A stretch of 64,000 nucleotides of DNA from Antilocapra americana (Eukaryota > Chordata > Mammalia > Artiodactyla > Antilocapridae), in assembly GCA_007570785.1 (NCBI GenBank), contig ML660201.1:37651656-37715655 (forward strand), written 5' to 3'. The notes below the pieces were generated by a model. That model was given only the letters and a program-made list of their open reading frames with translations. It did no database searches and had not been told where the DNA came from. A program made the position numbers and the translations under genes. This document shows positions 11,540 through 23,750 of the stretch, piece after piece. Position 1 is the first letter of the stretch. Each line of letters begins with the position of its first letter.

Positions 11540-11940
11540 TTGGTATTCTTTTTTTATTTTTTGAAATTTAGTTCTTAATGGGAGGATGATTACTTTGCAG
11601 TGTTGAGTTAGTTTCTGCTGCACAATAACATGAATCCCCTTTAAGTATACATATATCCCCTCCCTTTTAAGCCCCTCTCCTCTCCACCCCCCATCCCATC
11701 TCTCTAGGTCATCACAGAGCACTGAGCTGAGCTCCCTATGCTATACAGCAGCTTACCACTAGCTAGCTGTTTTACAAATGGTAGTGTTGATGTCTTGATT
11801 TCCTTAACTGAGACATTGACAATAAACCATACAGACATAGAACTAGTTATTATAAAATCTTGCTTCAGAGAAATGATACATATGCGTAGCACATATACAT
11901 CACACTTCCTTGATTTTGTGATGTTATCGGTTGTAAGAAC
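11540..11940 (-). mobile_element. Artiodactyl L1 3' end fragment
   Basis: It has the T-rich left end, then ctgctgcacaataacatgaa, atacatatatcccctccc and 'ctccctatgctatacagcag' followed by cttaccactagctagctgtt. This is the antisense of the artiodactyl L1 3' untranslated region. No ORF2 coding is left. The right end fades into unique DNA. Confidence 0.75.
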
Positions 11941-11944
11941 ACCA

Positions 11945-14200
11945 TTGATTGCATAATGTTTTGGAAAAAAAGAAATCCTAACATATTAAACACCTAAGTC
12001 AATTATAAAATGCTTCTTCATTTGCTTATGTTAACATTGTAAAAATAAGCATCTTAAAATTTAGGAAATAGGGCAGTCACCCTTCAGTTATTAGCATTTA
12101 CTAACTTATAGTATATTGGACAATCAAGTAATCGTAGCTGGTACATACTTTCTAATATTAGAATTTTTACCAGTTCCTAATACTAGAATTGTTATCACTT
12201 TTGTATACTAACTCTCTACAACCTTGGGAAAGTCATTTTACCTCTACAGGGTGGGAAGTGCAACAAAGATTCTGAAGTGCATTGATAAAAAGCACTACAG
12301 GAAGCCCTTGATGTTATTATACCTCTATTATGTCATTCACCCCTTAGCATATCCCATCATTAAAGCTAAAATAAAAGATCATCAAATGTTACCTGTAGTT
12401 GAATTTTAAAGAGTGGGAAAAATCTAAAGAAATGATCAAATCTAACTATTCATCCTTATTCACTGGGAAGTTTATTCAAAATATAAAAGAATATTTTGGG
12501 TCTTACCTTTACCTCTTAAATCAGGACTTTTGAGGAATGGAGTCTGGAATCTCCTTGATAAACTCCACAGGTGATTCTGATGCATGAACAGGGTTGATAT
12601 CTGAGGTGTCTGGACAGCCTTACATGGGTTCTAGGGATCAGCATAGTGATCTACAGTTGGTGGTCTTTCCTTCTGTTTGAACAGCCTAAATGTGGTGTAA
12701 AAGGTCGGGGACTTTATTTTTTGGGTTACTGGTGGTTTCTACAATGCTGCCTCTTCCCAGCCTTTATCATTCACCCTTATAGCTCACATTTTAGTGGGAC
12801 CAGCTTCTGTGGATTCTCTGAGCATTGTCTGGATATGCAACATTGGCAAATCGTTGTTTCCTCATCATTTTCTTTGGTACAAGTTTAATGGAAAAAAAAA
12901 ACAGAATACAACTTAGATGTAATTCACAATTTTCCCAATTAACCATAGCATGCTCCTGAAATCTTTAAAAACATTTTAAAAAATCTGATTATATAGATGA
13001 TAAACAGCGTCCTTTTCTTTTTCCAGGTAGGAAGTAATGGGTTTGACTCTCTCTGGGTTTAATGTTGACAGTATAGGACAGGAATGCTAATCACTGAAGC
13101 TGCAATAAAAACTTAGAAATGTTAAAAGCTTCTTTCTCATACAAAATTATATTCTACATTTCAAATGGGACAAGGCAGTTTAAACTTGAATCTCTGTACT
13201 CTTTTTCTAGAAATTTACCCTATTCCCTATCCTCTTCTGCTATTTACTTAGATTTTTATTCACTAAATAAAGACATTTTAAATGTCTTTGGCCCCTAGGG
13301 CTCCCAGACCTGTAAAATAATCTTTCCATTCTGGACTTCAAAAGCAACTACTGGAAATCTTATCATCCATTTAGTCCAATGCATATTAAAATTGAGCAAT
13401 TAATTATCTCTGGTTCTAATCCAGTAAGCCTGTGCAATTAACATCTGGGGTTCAGTTCATCTTTTTGCTGACTTTCTCATTTAAGGATTGGGACACAGTG
13501 GATCTCCCTAGAAGACATATTTAACAAAGATTATTTCCTGAATTTAAATCTTCATTCGTTTTAACCCATGCTTTGTTTTGTGCATATTTTCATTAACACC
13601 TTTCAGTTGTAAATTTTGTCCTAGGAAGAGATTGCTGACAGTAATTTTTTTAAAAAATGAGATAGAGGGTGAATTTAGTTGTATCCCTTAAGTTTTTGAT
13701 TGCCAAATAAGATGGAGTATGTCAAAACTGCCTAAACAGCAAACAATTGATCAAATAAGTAATACATAGAGACATAGTCGTTAGCCACATGCTATGATTT
13801 TGCTTGCTCTGTCCTCTTGGCTCAACATCCCTACCTGCTTGCCTGGTATTCGAAATTACTCTAATTTGCATATACCATTTATTTCACCACGAGAGAATAG
13901 GTAGACTAAGTACATAATCACAACTACCAAGAAGAGTTAGTTTAGGAGCCTGATTTCACATTAGGTTATAATGAATGAAGGGACTCTTGCTTTCCCCTGA
14001 TAGTAGGAATAATCAGAGATAGACTCTGAAGGGCAGATTGTCTCTCTTCTAAGTAAACAGTGGTTGAAGGAGGCTGAGAAAGAAGGGAGCTACATACAGA
14101 GAAGCAAGAAAAGGGAGGCACTGAAGCTTGACTTTATTAGTTTTACTAGAATCTGGGGCTCTCTAAGTAGTTAAGTAAGTTAAGTTAAGTAAGATGCTTA
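11945..14200. other. Unique AT-rich DNA with a short tandem repeat
   Basis: No gene recognised. Two imperfect 25-bp units lie in tandem at 12150-12174 and 12175-12199 (20 of 25 bases alike by eye). A MER5-like trace occurs near 12560-12590, and a small AAGTT-type repeat at about 14168-14191. Confidence 0.4.
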
Positions 14201-14204
14201 CTGT

Positions 14205-14485
14205 TGAGAAAGCCTTATTTCCCAGTTCCACCAGATGGGGCTCCAGCCTTTTCATAGCAAGCTTACATGTCACCTCCTCTGAGAAGCCTTCCTGGCTTTC
14301 AACTACAATATCAGCCCCCGTGCCTTTATGCTTCTATTTCTACTTTACATACAGTGAAAACTTAATACCACCATGTGCCTGTTTTCCCAGATATTTCATT
14401 TCAGGAGATATTGCTATGTCTACTGTTTTTTTTTTTTTCCTGTCACAATCTCCTAGCACAATATAATGATCTACAATAAAGGTTA
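14205..14485 (+). repeat. L2 relic
   Basis: The string 'cacctcctctgagaagcctt' followed by cctggctttcaactac is typical of the L2 3' region. The terminal part appears as ctcctagcacaatataatga and acaataaagg. A T13 run at about 14427-14439 interrupts it. Confidence 0.6.
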
Positions 14486-14667
14486 ACAGATTTAATATGC
14501 ATAGAGAGTATTTATGATATCACGGTAACTATGATCTTTTAAATATGGTTTTATTTATCAAGGAATATTTGAAAAGTACAAAAAAAAATAAAGAGACAAG
14601 TCAACATTAATTCTGCTTCTCAGATATCACCATTCTTAAGAATCAGGTTAATTGCCTCCCATCGTTC

Positions 14668-14900
14668 CGTTGTTGTTCAGTCGCTCAGTCGTGTCTGACT
14701 CTTTATGACCCCATGGGCTGTTGCACTCCTGGCTTCCCTGTCCTTCACCATCTCCTGAAGCTTGCTAAAACTCACATCCATTGAGTCGGTGATGCCATGC
14801 AACCATCTTGCCCTCTGTTGTCCCCTTCTCCTCCTACTTGCGGTCTTTCCCAGCAACAGGGTCTTTTCTAATGAGTCAGCTCTTCACGTCTGGTGGCCCA
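14668..14900 (-). mobile_element. BovB LINE 3' end fragment
   Basis: This holds only the last ~230 bases of BovB, antisense. It starts cgttgttgttcagtcgctca and ends at tcacgtctggtggccca, colinear with the first part of the BovB copies at 3914 and 51890. Non-coding here. Confidence 0.9.
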
Positions 14901-14904
14901 CTGT

Positions 14905-15720
14905 TCTATAACTAACTGCAAATATGCATTTGGGGGTCTTTTGTATATTTATAAAGTTTGCATATACATGCAGTCACATATATTTGCACGTTTTACTTTT
15001 TTTATACTTAGCTATTTCAACTTATTTCCACATTATTAAGTATTCTTTGAAAACCTGATTTTGAAATGTTTTTTGAATATTAGCCATTGCATATCCAAAT
15101 TTAATTAACTGTCCCTGTTTTTAGTAATTTTGTTATTGTTATACATAAAACTATGACAAATGTCTTACAAATAATCTTCGTCTTGATCTCTGATAGTTGC
15201 ATTGGCATAAATTTTTGAAGGCTTTGGATACATATTTTGATATTATATGCCAATTTGCCCTTAATAGTAGTGTATCCTTGTGCCTGTTTCCTTGTAGCTT
15301 CCATGGATCTGAGTATCTTTATTGGAAAAAATTCTTTGCCTTTTCCCTAATAAAAATGCTGTTTCATTGTTTAAAACTATGGTTAATTGAACATAGTGAA
15401 GTTGAACATATTTTTCATATTGTACTTATCCATTTATATTTCTTATTTGTTCATGGTTTTAATCTAGTTTTCTAATGAAGTGTTTGCATCTTATCGCTTT
15501 TTAATAGTTCTTTATCTAAATATATTAGTTGTTAGTCTATAATATGTTTTTCAAATATATTTTTTCCCATACTTTTCTCATTTCATTTTGTTTATAATGG
15601 TTTTGGGGAGCTGAAGGTTTTAATTTTTGGTTGTGATATGTATCATTGTTTCCATTGTCATTTTAGCATTATTATACTTAAAAAATTCATTCTGATGCAG
15701 ATAAATAAGTTCTATTTCTT
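14905..15720 (-). repeat. Probable old L1M antisense
   Basis: AT-rich sequence with strings such as tgccaatttgcccttaatag and 'gtgtatccttgtgcctgttt'. These resemble the antisense 3' part of old mammalian L1 elements. Divergence is high and the ends are unclear. Confidence 0.45.
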
Positions 15721-15903
15721 TCTTCTTATCTAATGGCTCCGTTTTCTGCTTGTATTTCATTAGTAGATGTGTGATTTATTTTAGCATTTGACAGGAGAAA
15801 GAGATTTAACTTGATTCCTATAAATAGTCAACCAATATTTCTGCCATTATTTGTTGTAGTCTTGTCTTCTCTGACATTTGTTCTGTGACTTATAGATACA
15901 CTA

Positions 15904-16100
15904 GGGGCTTCCCAGGTGGCACTAGTGGTAAAGAACCTGCCTGCTAATGCAGGAGACATAAGAGACACAGGTTTGATCTCTGGGTCTGGAAGATCTCCTG
16001 GAGGAGGGCATTACAACCCTCTCCAGTATTCTGGCCTGGATAAGGAGGAGCCTGTCCCATGGACAGAGGAGCCTGGCAGACTACAGTTCATATGGTCTCT
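15904..16100 (+). mobile_element. Bov-tA SINE
   Basis: It begins with the tRNA-like head (ggggcttcccaggtggcact). The body ends early, after gcctggcagactacagttca, without the usual cgactgagcgac end, so the 3' part is missing. Confidence 0.9.
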
Positions 16101-16148
16101 TTCTGGCCTTTCTCTTCTGTCCATTGACCTAAATATCCTTAGATCAAT

Positions 16149-16203
16149 ATGCTTCCAACTATTAGTTGGAATATAGTTGGAACTATATGCTTCCAACTAT
16201 ATA
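16149..16203. repeat. Cluster of overlapping small inverted repeats
   Basis: The motif atgcttccaactat occurs at 16149-16162 and 16188-16200, with its complement between the copies. The stretch 16153-16171 is a perfect 9+1+9 palindrome (ttccaacta t tagttggaa). A second 9-bp stem pairs 16173-16181 with 16192-16200, so two hairpins compete for the same bases. Confidence 0.7.
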
Positions 16204-16392
16204 GTTTCACTGGTTACTTTAAAGAAATTTCTTCCCCAAAAGTATAAGTGGAAGCTTTCTAATATTCTCACTTAATTTAGGAGCAGCCTTTGTACATACT
16301 AGTGTATGTACTTAATGGCCTATCTGTAAATACAGGGAAATTTTGTCTTAATAGGTATAAAATAAATAAATAGAAGGGTAATAGACCATTTG

Positions 16393-16618
16393 GAACTCCC
16401 TAGGTAGCTCAGTGGTAAAGAATACAGCTGCTAATGCAGGAGACACAGGAGATGCAGATTCAACCTCTGGGTTGGGAAGATCCCCTGGAAAAGGGAATGG
16501 CTACCCACTCTAGAGGTCTTGCCTGGAGAATCCCAGGGACAGAAGAGCCGGGCAAGCTATAGTCCAAGGGGTCTCAAAAGAGTCAGACCCCACCGAGAAC
16601 ACTCATACACACACACAT
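16393..16618 (+). mobile_element. Bov-tA SINE with CA-rich tail and TSD
   Basis: The head is ctccctaggtagctcagtgg and the body ends near gagtcagaccccaccgagaa, followed by a catacacacacacatac tail. The 8-bp repeat accatttg flanks it (16385-16392 and 16619-16626). Confidence 0.9.
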
Positions 16619-16667
16619 ACCATTTGAGGATATGACACTGTTTTTCTTTATGTATCTATATGGTACT

Positions 16668-16862
16668 TAAGAGCATGATCTTTGAAGATTTTAAATTCTG
16701 GTCCCAGCCTTGCCCCAACTAGATGTAATGTTGATCAAGTTAATTTATCTTTTTTTTTTCTGTGTCCAAATTTTAAAAATAAGAGTGTTCTCATAACACC
16801 TTTTGTAACCATGAAGATTAAGTAATTTACATAAACTGTTGTGCTTGGCTTATAATGTGTTT
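16668..16862 (+). repeat. MIR SINE relic
   Basis: The MIR order is visible: agagcatgatctttg, then gttgatcaagttaatttatc, then 'aagattaagtaatttacata'. It is interrupted by a T10 run. Confidence 0.6.
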
Positions 16863-16871
16863 TTTTTTAAT

Positions 16872-17478
16872 TCTTAAAAGTTTTCATTGTGGTTAAATAT
16901 ACATAACATAGTCGTTACCAATTTAACCATGATTAAGTATTCAGTTCAGTAGTAAGTACCTTCATGCTGTTGTGGAAGCTGTGTTCATAACTTTTTTTCT
17001 TATTGCAACATTGAAACTGTACGCTCATTACACAACCATTTCCTCTGCCCCCTTCTCCTCCCCTTTGGCAACTACCCTTCTGCTTTTTGCTTTATGACTT
17101 GGACTGTGCCAGGTACCTTGTATAAGTGGAATCATACAGCTTTTTGTGGTTGATTCATGCTGTTTAATATAATACCCTGAAGGTTCATATAGCATGGACG
17201 GGAATTTCCTTTCCTTACAAGACTAGACAATAGTCCATTGTCTTATGTATATACTATGTTTGTTTACTCATTCATCCGTCAGTAGACACTTGGGTTGCTT
17301 CCAACTTTTTGACTGTTGTGAATAATGCTACTACTAAAACATGTGCACAAATACCTCTCCAAGACCTTGGTTTCAGTTCATTTGGGTGAATACCCAGAAA
17401 TGGAATTGGATCATCTGGTAATCCTATTTTAAATTTTGGGGCAAACTCTCCTACTGTTTTCCATAGCAACTCTCATGT
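16872..17478 (-). repeat. Old L1M fragment, antisense ORF2 3' end
   Basis: The antisense sequence keeps the L1 landmarks 'ataagtggaatcatacagct', gacacttgggttgcttcca and ctgttttccatag. On the minus strand a 65-codon frame (17272-17469) gives a degraded ORF2 C-terminal piece (for example LGIHPNELKPRS). Much more diverged than the L1 at 55.7-56.7 kb. Confidence 0.8.
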
Positions 17479-17479
17479 T

Positions 17480-18030
17480 GTACCCCTAATCCTCATGTAT
17501 CATTGGAGCTTATTAGGGTCAATGATCCTGATTTATGCACTGCTAAGAGCAGGATGCAATGACTGAAATGTTATAGGACTAAACAACAAATCCCAGAAGA
17601 TTAAGTCCCACGTACTAGGTTAGTTGTACAGGTCACACACAAGTTTAACAGCTCTTATTTTTTCATCCTTTTTTAACTTAGCTGCTAAACTGATCTAACC
17701 AAGAGTTGTAGTAATCATATAATATATGGGTGATAGCGTCTTTATGTATCCAACAGTTTATTGAATGGCTAATATATATATCTTACATAGTTATAGGTCA
17801 TGTAGTTATAGAAGTAAAAAGAGAGATGGGATCTTTACCTTCATGGAGCTACTTCCTGGTAAGGAAAGAAGATAATATATAAGCAGAGAATTAAATGAGA
17901 AAGATCATTGCAGAACGTCATAAGTAACATGAAAATTTGGCCATGGGGTAAAAGGATACAACATTCAGAGGGTAGGAGAGGCTACTTTAGACAGACTGGT
18001 CATGAAAGGTCTCCGTTATTAGATGATGGG
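17480..18030. other. Unique DNA plus L2-like trace
   Basis: The part from about 17745 to 17990 (ggatctttaccttcatggag and following) resembles the old L2-like family seen at 10.9 kb. No gene. Confidence 0.35.
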
Positions 18031-18039
18031 TAAGCAGAG

Positions 18040-18242
18040 GGCTTCCCTGGTGGCTAAGATGGTAAAGAATCTGCCTGCAATGCTGGAGACCTGGGTTCAA
18101 TCCCTGGGCTGGAAAGATCCCCTGGAGAAGGGAACGGCTACCCACTTAGTATTCTTACCTGGAGAATTTGGCAAGGCTGCCAGGTTACTCTGTCCACGGG
18201 GTCACAAAGGACACAACTGAGCTACTTTCACTTCTCTTTTTC
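18040..18242 (+). mobile_element. Bov-tA SINE with TSD
   Basis: A nearly full-length copy starting with gcttccctggtggctaagat, with some decay in the second half. The 8-bp repeat aagcagag flanks it (18032-18039 and 18243-18250). Confidence 0.93.
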
Positions 18243-18249
18243 AAGCAGA

Positions 18250-19080
18250 GACCTGTAGGGGACACTGTGGTTGACTCTCCACCAGTGTCCCATCCAAGCC
18301 AGTAAGCCCATAGCCTTGCCATGAGTCGGTAGGCAGCCCAAGGTGGCCAAATAAGATGAACAGGAAAGCCTTGTGTACGTTACTGGGGAGGGGCCTGTTC
18401 TTCCTCTGCTGCTGGACCACATCAAAGGCTCAGACAGGCTTGACAGCTGCTGACTTCTGCTGACTTCTACTTGGGGCTCCAGGATGCTGGTTTTTGTGTC
18501 TATTCTAGATGAGTTGACCCAGTTTCCATTTCATTCTCAGTCAAGTTAGATTGGTAGGGAATCTGAAATCAGTGTTTCTCAGATTCTCTCATAGTCAGGT
18601 TCTGGGTCCAGAAAGGGTTCCTCCAGTTCAGTATATTCATGGGATATCTGACTGGTGCCAGTGAGGTGGAGGCCATTTTTAGCCCTCTTTTTGCTATTTT
18701 GATTGGCAACTGTGGCTGAAAATGTGGGAATTCCTTGCGGTCATGTTCCTTTGTCCATTCTCCAGCTTTGTAAGGTTTAAGCAACGATGGAGGTGGCAGA
18801 AGCAGTGCTTGGCAGAGCTCTAATCTGGCTTCTTGAGCTCTGAACCATAGCTGCAAATATGGCATTTTCACTTCACTGCCTGCCCAGAGGCCAGTAAGAT
18901 GGTGGCAGATTCTTGATCAGATTATGGCTCTGAGATCGCCTCAGAGAAAGCATCTCCTTGTAACTTCCCTGTGGTTGGTGGGATTGATGTAAGAAAGAAT
19001 TGAGAAAGAGAGCAAAGAGAAAGAACTGACAAAGAGAGCAAAGAGAAAGAACTGGCCATGCTAGTAACTTCATTGTAGAT
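18250..19080. other. Unrecognised 0.8-kb block
   Basis: This is neither SINE nor LINE that I can name. A 100-codon minus-strand frame (18569-18871) has no motif I recognise. The block includes a purine-rich tandem duplication near its right end. It could be a decayed LTR or another old element, but I see no TG...CA ends or primer-binding site. Confidence 0.35.
19005..19056. repeat. 26-bp tandem duplication, purine-rich
   Basis: Two adjacent 26-bp units (19005-19030 and 19031-19056) differ at a single position near the end. All but a few bases are A or G on the plus strand. Confidence 0.85.
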
Positions 19081-19082
19081 GG

Positions 19083-19281
19083 TGAAGTGAAAGTCGCTCT
19101 GTCATGCCAGGTGTCTGACCCTTTGCGACCCCGTGGACTGTACAGTCCATCAACTTCTCCAGGCCAGAATACTGGAGTGGGCAGCCTATCCCTTCTCCAG
19201 CAAATCATTCTGACCCAGGAATCAAACCAGGGTCTCCTGCATTGCAGATGGATTCTTTCCCAACTGAGCTATCAGGGAAGC
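19083..19281 (-). mobile_element. Bov-tA SINE
   Basis: The BovA end is at the left (gaaagtcgctctgtcatgcc) and the tRNA-like head at the right (ctgagctatcagggaagca). It lies opposite to the copy at 18040-18242, about 840 bp away. Confidence 0.9.
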
Positions 19282-19499
19282 AGCTACTTATCATATCCTA
19301 TATTACTAAGACAATGAATTTCTGTATTGTTCAAATCATTTTAGTTGGGGTCTTCTTTTTCTTGCAGCTAAAAGCAACTTTTGGAGATGTAGATATTAGA
19401 GATAAGAGGATAAAAACCTGGGAGGATCTTGGGGAATGTTGCTTCAGGCCCAGAATGGGGTGGTGTTTGAATTGAGATCTCTTTTAGCCGTATGGGTGG

Positions 19500-19632
19500 A
19501 GGTACCTGGAAGGCTCCTCTGTCCATGGGATTTCCCAAGCAGGAATACTAGAGTGGGTTGCAATGCCCTCTTCCAGGGGATCTTCCCGAACCAAGGATCG
19601 AACCCATGTCTCCTGCATCGGCAGGCAGTTTG
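19500..19632 (-). mobile_element. Partial Bov-tA SINE
   Basis: The body from ggctcctctgtccatgggat to ctcctgcatcggcaggcag is clear. The outer BovA end and the last part of the tRNA-like head are missing. Confidence 0.85.
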
Positions 19633-19639
19633 TTAGCAT

Positions 19640-22325
19640 TTCATCCTGTTTGTGAGTTGGTTTTCTTGGTTTTTTAAGCTGTTGTTTTAAAACAAAAATA
19701 CTGAATTTCCAAGTAATTAAAGGATAACCATGTACAGCAGTTGAGATGTTTTGTTAGTGCAAAATGTGATATAAATGAAAGAAATTTCTCAAATGCCCAG
19801 TAAAGGCAAGATAGCTCAGTTGACCCATTGCTGGAAGCAATCTCCTCTGCTTGGGGTGAAAACATCTCTCCACAAGCTCAGAAGTCTATCACACATTCTC
19901 AGTTTTAGAAGGATGCCACCATCACCTTTTATTACGGAGCTTTAACTGCACTGTTGATTAAAGAGCATATGTTTATCTTATCAGAAGGCTATTTTTAAAT
20001 TCAACTATTCCCTTTGCTTCTGCTTATTCTAGATTTAAGCTAAACCTTTAACTTTATTTACATACTTTTGTAAGTGAATTCTTGTAACCCTGGTCTAAAT
20101 TCTAAACACAGGCTATTTAGAAGACTGGAAAAATCAATATTCAGTGGCATTCTTTGGTAAAGAAACAACTTATACTTTTTTTTTTTTTTTTTTTTTGGCA
20201 TAGCAGGCTGCTCTTTAGTGTAATTGATACCTAGCATAGCTTATCTCTGAGAGTGTGGATGTGGTCATTATTTCAGGTTCACATCATTTTGAGAGCTCCC
20301 TTATGGAGGACTCTCCAAGGCTTTGGTGACTATCCCATGGGGCAGGTAGAGTAGAGAAAGCTTAGAGGTATTAGGTTAGGGTATGTTATTGATGTAGATG
20401 GAACATAAGATGTTGGCTAAATAAACTTATTCATGCACTGTTCAGCAAATTTTGAAGCTAATCATTAATTCCTAAATGGTCGGGGGGCAGGGGAGTATGT
20501 TTTAAATGAATTTTATGGCCAACTCCCTTCCTTAAATAGGTGATGATGAACAGGTCTCAACCTCAGGGATGACTACAATAAATAAATTGAAAGTTAATAA
20601 CACTATTATATATGAGACATGGCACCTGCTATCTTAAAATTTTTATTTTAAACAAACTTAGGAAGTTGCATTAGTATCTCTATTTTACAGATCAGAAGCA
20701 GACTCAGAGAGGTTAAGGGTTCATCCGGGAACACTTCTAGCAAAAGGCAAGAACCAGGATTTGACTATGCGTGCTTGACTCTAAAGTGTACCTTCTTTAT
20801 GTCACTAAACAACTGACAATGGTGTTTGTCTAGTAATCTTTGGATTCTTTTAAGAAGATGCTCTTACCTCTCTTCATCTTACCTCTCTTTCTCTGAGTCC
20901 TTTTGTACAGAGAAAGTAGCGTAAATTTATTCAAAGCAAGAAAGGACTGTGGTGATCAGTGACTTCATCTTCATGTTCCAGGAAGGAACTTTGCAAATGA
21001 TCAAATGATCATCAGATGAGTTGGTAGGTCATAACTTACTCTGCCTCTCTTACCCGCTGAGAGATTCACACTGCAAGCTTGTGTATCACATGTTTAGAAA
21101 AGCCCTGATGTTTAACCCAACGCTTTCCAAATCTTTCTGATCACAGACCCATATCATCATTCTTGAGAGGTGGCCCAACCGCCTCAATTCACAGCGGAGG
21201 ACCCTGAGAAAAGTCAAGGAAATTGTCCTTGGAATATAGTTTCTCTGTTTTCTACACAGCCCTGACATCGGACCAGTCTTAGCCTACTTCAGTTGTGTGA
21301 ATCATTGAATTCATGATCCAAGCCTCAAAAACAGACGTCCTTTAACATTTCCCAGTAGTTTTTCAGAAAGCATCCATCAGAATAGTCAGCTTAAAATGCC
21401 ACTTTAGGCAATTATTGTCATATTTAAAGAAAGGGAGAGGGCTACAGTAAACATGTCACTGGGTTTACTTCTGGTGGCTCTAGGGGGTTAGCGACCAACA
21501 GAGAGCTTCCGCTTCAGCTGCTGACTGTAACGGAAAAAAAAAAAAAAGCTTCACCTACAGAAAGGTCAGGTTTCTGCAGACACAAGCAGGCTAGCTGAGA
21601 ACAGGGTTTCTGGGTCCCTTGAGTTCCATTTTCACCTTTTCATCTTGCTAAGTCTCAATACTATGAGATACTTATTTACACACAAGCCATTTTCTGCAGC
21701 CTTTAAGAAAACCATTACTGCTTGGCCATGGCCAGCCCCTTCTCTGTTCTGCTTCGCTAGACCTGCTGGGACTTGGAGGTCTTTGGACTAGGAACCCTAA
21801 GGGTTGTTGTCTTTCCAGTTATTTTGCCTAAGAAATATTTCCTATTAATTCTCTCTTTAGGAATAAGCCAGAGATAGTTTCATTTCTTTTTTCCACTCCC
21901 TAAGGCTTACTTATAGTGTCAAATGGAACATTATTTCACTTTTGAAAGTGAGTTTTATGGAGCTTAATACCCTCTGAGATTAATGAAGTGACTTGACAAG
22001 TTCAAATACAGACTTTGCTGACAAATTCCTTGTGTGAATGATGTTAACAGAAGAACTAGTATTGCTTCTTGGGCTCTTCTGATGAACTTAGAAAATCAGC
22101 CCCATTTTCCGACCTGAGGTATGACTGAAGAAACATCCTAGCTGAAAAAGCCTATCCCTGTTGTTATTTTAATCTCTCTCTTCCTCCCCTTGCCCTCTCT
22201 TACTACATGGAGAGCAGGATTAACAGCGTGTGTGGCTCTCCCAGTTCCAAGTGGCCCTCTGACACTGTGGGGACTGGCTCAGAGTTGTCTTTTGGAAATG
22301 GAGAATTGCTAGATTGACAGTGAAA
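19640..22325. other. Mostly unique DNA, one MIR, no gene
   Basis: A T21 run lies at 20176-20196 and an A-run near 21534-21547. Neither is preceded by a polyadenylation signal in the matching orientation, so I do not call retrocopies. No frame above 70 codons is convincing. Confidence 0.4.
20600..20800 (-). repeat. MIR SINE relic
   Basis: The series 'agtatctctattttacagat', ctcagagaggttaagg and agaaccaggatttgactatg is the MIR complement. Confidence 0.75.
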
Positions 22326-22330
22326 GCTCA

Positions 22331-22556
22331 GGAATCCGAGTGGCTAAGGTGGCATTATTGGTTAAGAACCCATCTGCCAGTGCAGGAGACATAAGAAACT
22401 TAGATTCAATCCCTGGGTCAGGAAGATCCCTTAGAGGAGGGCATGGCAACCCACTCCAATATTCTTGCCTGGAGAATCCTATGGACAGAGGTGACTGGTG
22501 GGCTACAGTCCATGGGGTCACAGAGTCAGTCACGACTGAAGTGACTTAGCACACAA
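22331..22556 (+). mobile_element. Bov-tA SINE
   Basis: The head is degraded (ggctaaggtggcattattgg), but the body and 3' end (gtcacgactgaagtgactta) are complete. Confidence 0.9.
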
Positions 22557-22871
22557 AAGGCAATACTTAGAAAGAGGAGGAGAAACTAAGGTGGGTTTGA
22601 GAGCTAGGAAAGGCAAAGAACAACACATTTTAGCAAAATCAGTCAGGCCAGGAGGCCTCTGTGCTATAGCGGTTTTGGCAGGAAAGTGGGAAGGATGGCT
22701 GGTAATGGGAAATAGGCATTGGGTATCCAACCAACAGTCCACACAGGAACAATTGCAGCAAAAGAGGATGGCGTGATTACTGGATAGGCTCTTTGATAAA
22801 AACAAAGCAAATACACAGACATGACTTACTTGTGTTTTCGGCTTAGCTGACTCAGGACCAGTCACTGTTCA

Positions 22872-23110
22872 AGTCTTTATTTATTTATGATTTTGGCTGC
22901 ACTGACTGGGTCTTTGTTGCTTCACAGACTGAGCAGGGACTACTCTCTAGATGCGGTGCCTGGGCTTCTCATTACAGTGGCTTCTCCTGTTGTGGAGCTC
23001 AGGCTGTAGAGTGCCAGGGCCCAGTATTTGTGGAGCACAGGCTTAATCCGCATGTCGAATCTTCTCGAACCAGGGACTGAACCCATGTCCCCTGCATTGT
23101 AGATGGATTC

Positions 23111-23112
<2 letters not shown>
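22872..23112 (-). mobile_element. CHR-type SINE, part 1 (split by RPL17 copy)
   Basis: This is an older cetartiodactyl tRNA-derived SINE. It starts with the tttatttatttatgattttg tail, then ggcttctcattacagtggct and gaaccagggactgaacccat. It breaks inside the tRNA-like head at tgtagatggattctt and resumes at 23711, so it predates the RPL17 insertion. Confidence 0.85.
23098..23112. repeat. Left target-site duplication of RPL17 retrocopy
   Basis: The 15-bp sequence tgtagatggattctt recurs at 23711-23725. The length is typical of L1-mediated insertion. Confidence 0.93.
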
Positions 23113-23710
<598 letters not shown>

Positions 23711-23750
23711 TGTAGATGGATTCTTAACTGCAGGAGCAGCAGGGAAGTCC
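23711..23750 (-). mobile_element. CHR-type SINE, part 2
   Basis: The element resumes with the second TSD copy (23711-23725) and ends caggagcagcagggaagtcc, the start of the tRNA-like head on the minus strand. Confidence 0.85.

Noticed and set aside
15904..15980. tRNA-like sequence with box-B-like string
   Set aside because: It is the tRNA-Glu-derived head of Bov-tA, repeated many times in the window and not foldable to an intact tRNA gene.
16971..17470. Possible functional L1 ORF2
   Set aside because: It is diverged old L1M with only a 65-codon remnant and no RT domain.
18569..18871. 100-codon minus-strand frame
   Set aside because: No domain, no splice evidence and no recognisable homolog; kept only as part of the unclassified block.
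19005..19056. Possible start of a CRISPR or satellite array
   Set aside because: Only two adjacent units without spacers; a simple tandem duplication in a mammalian genome.
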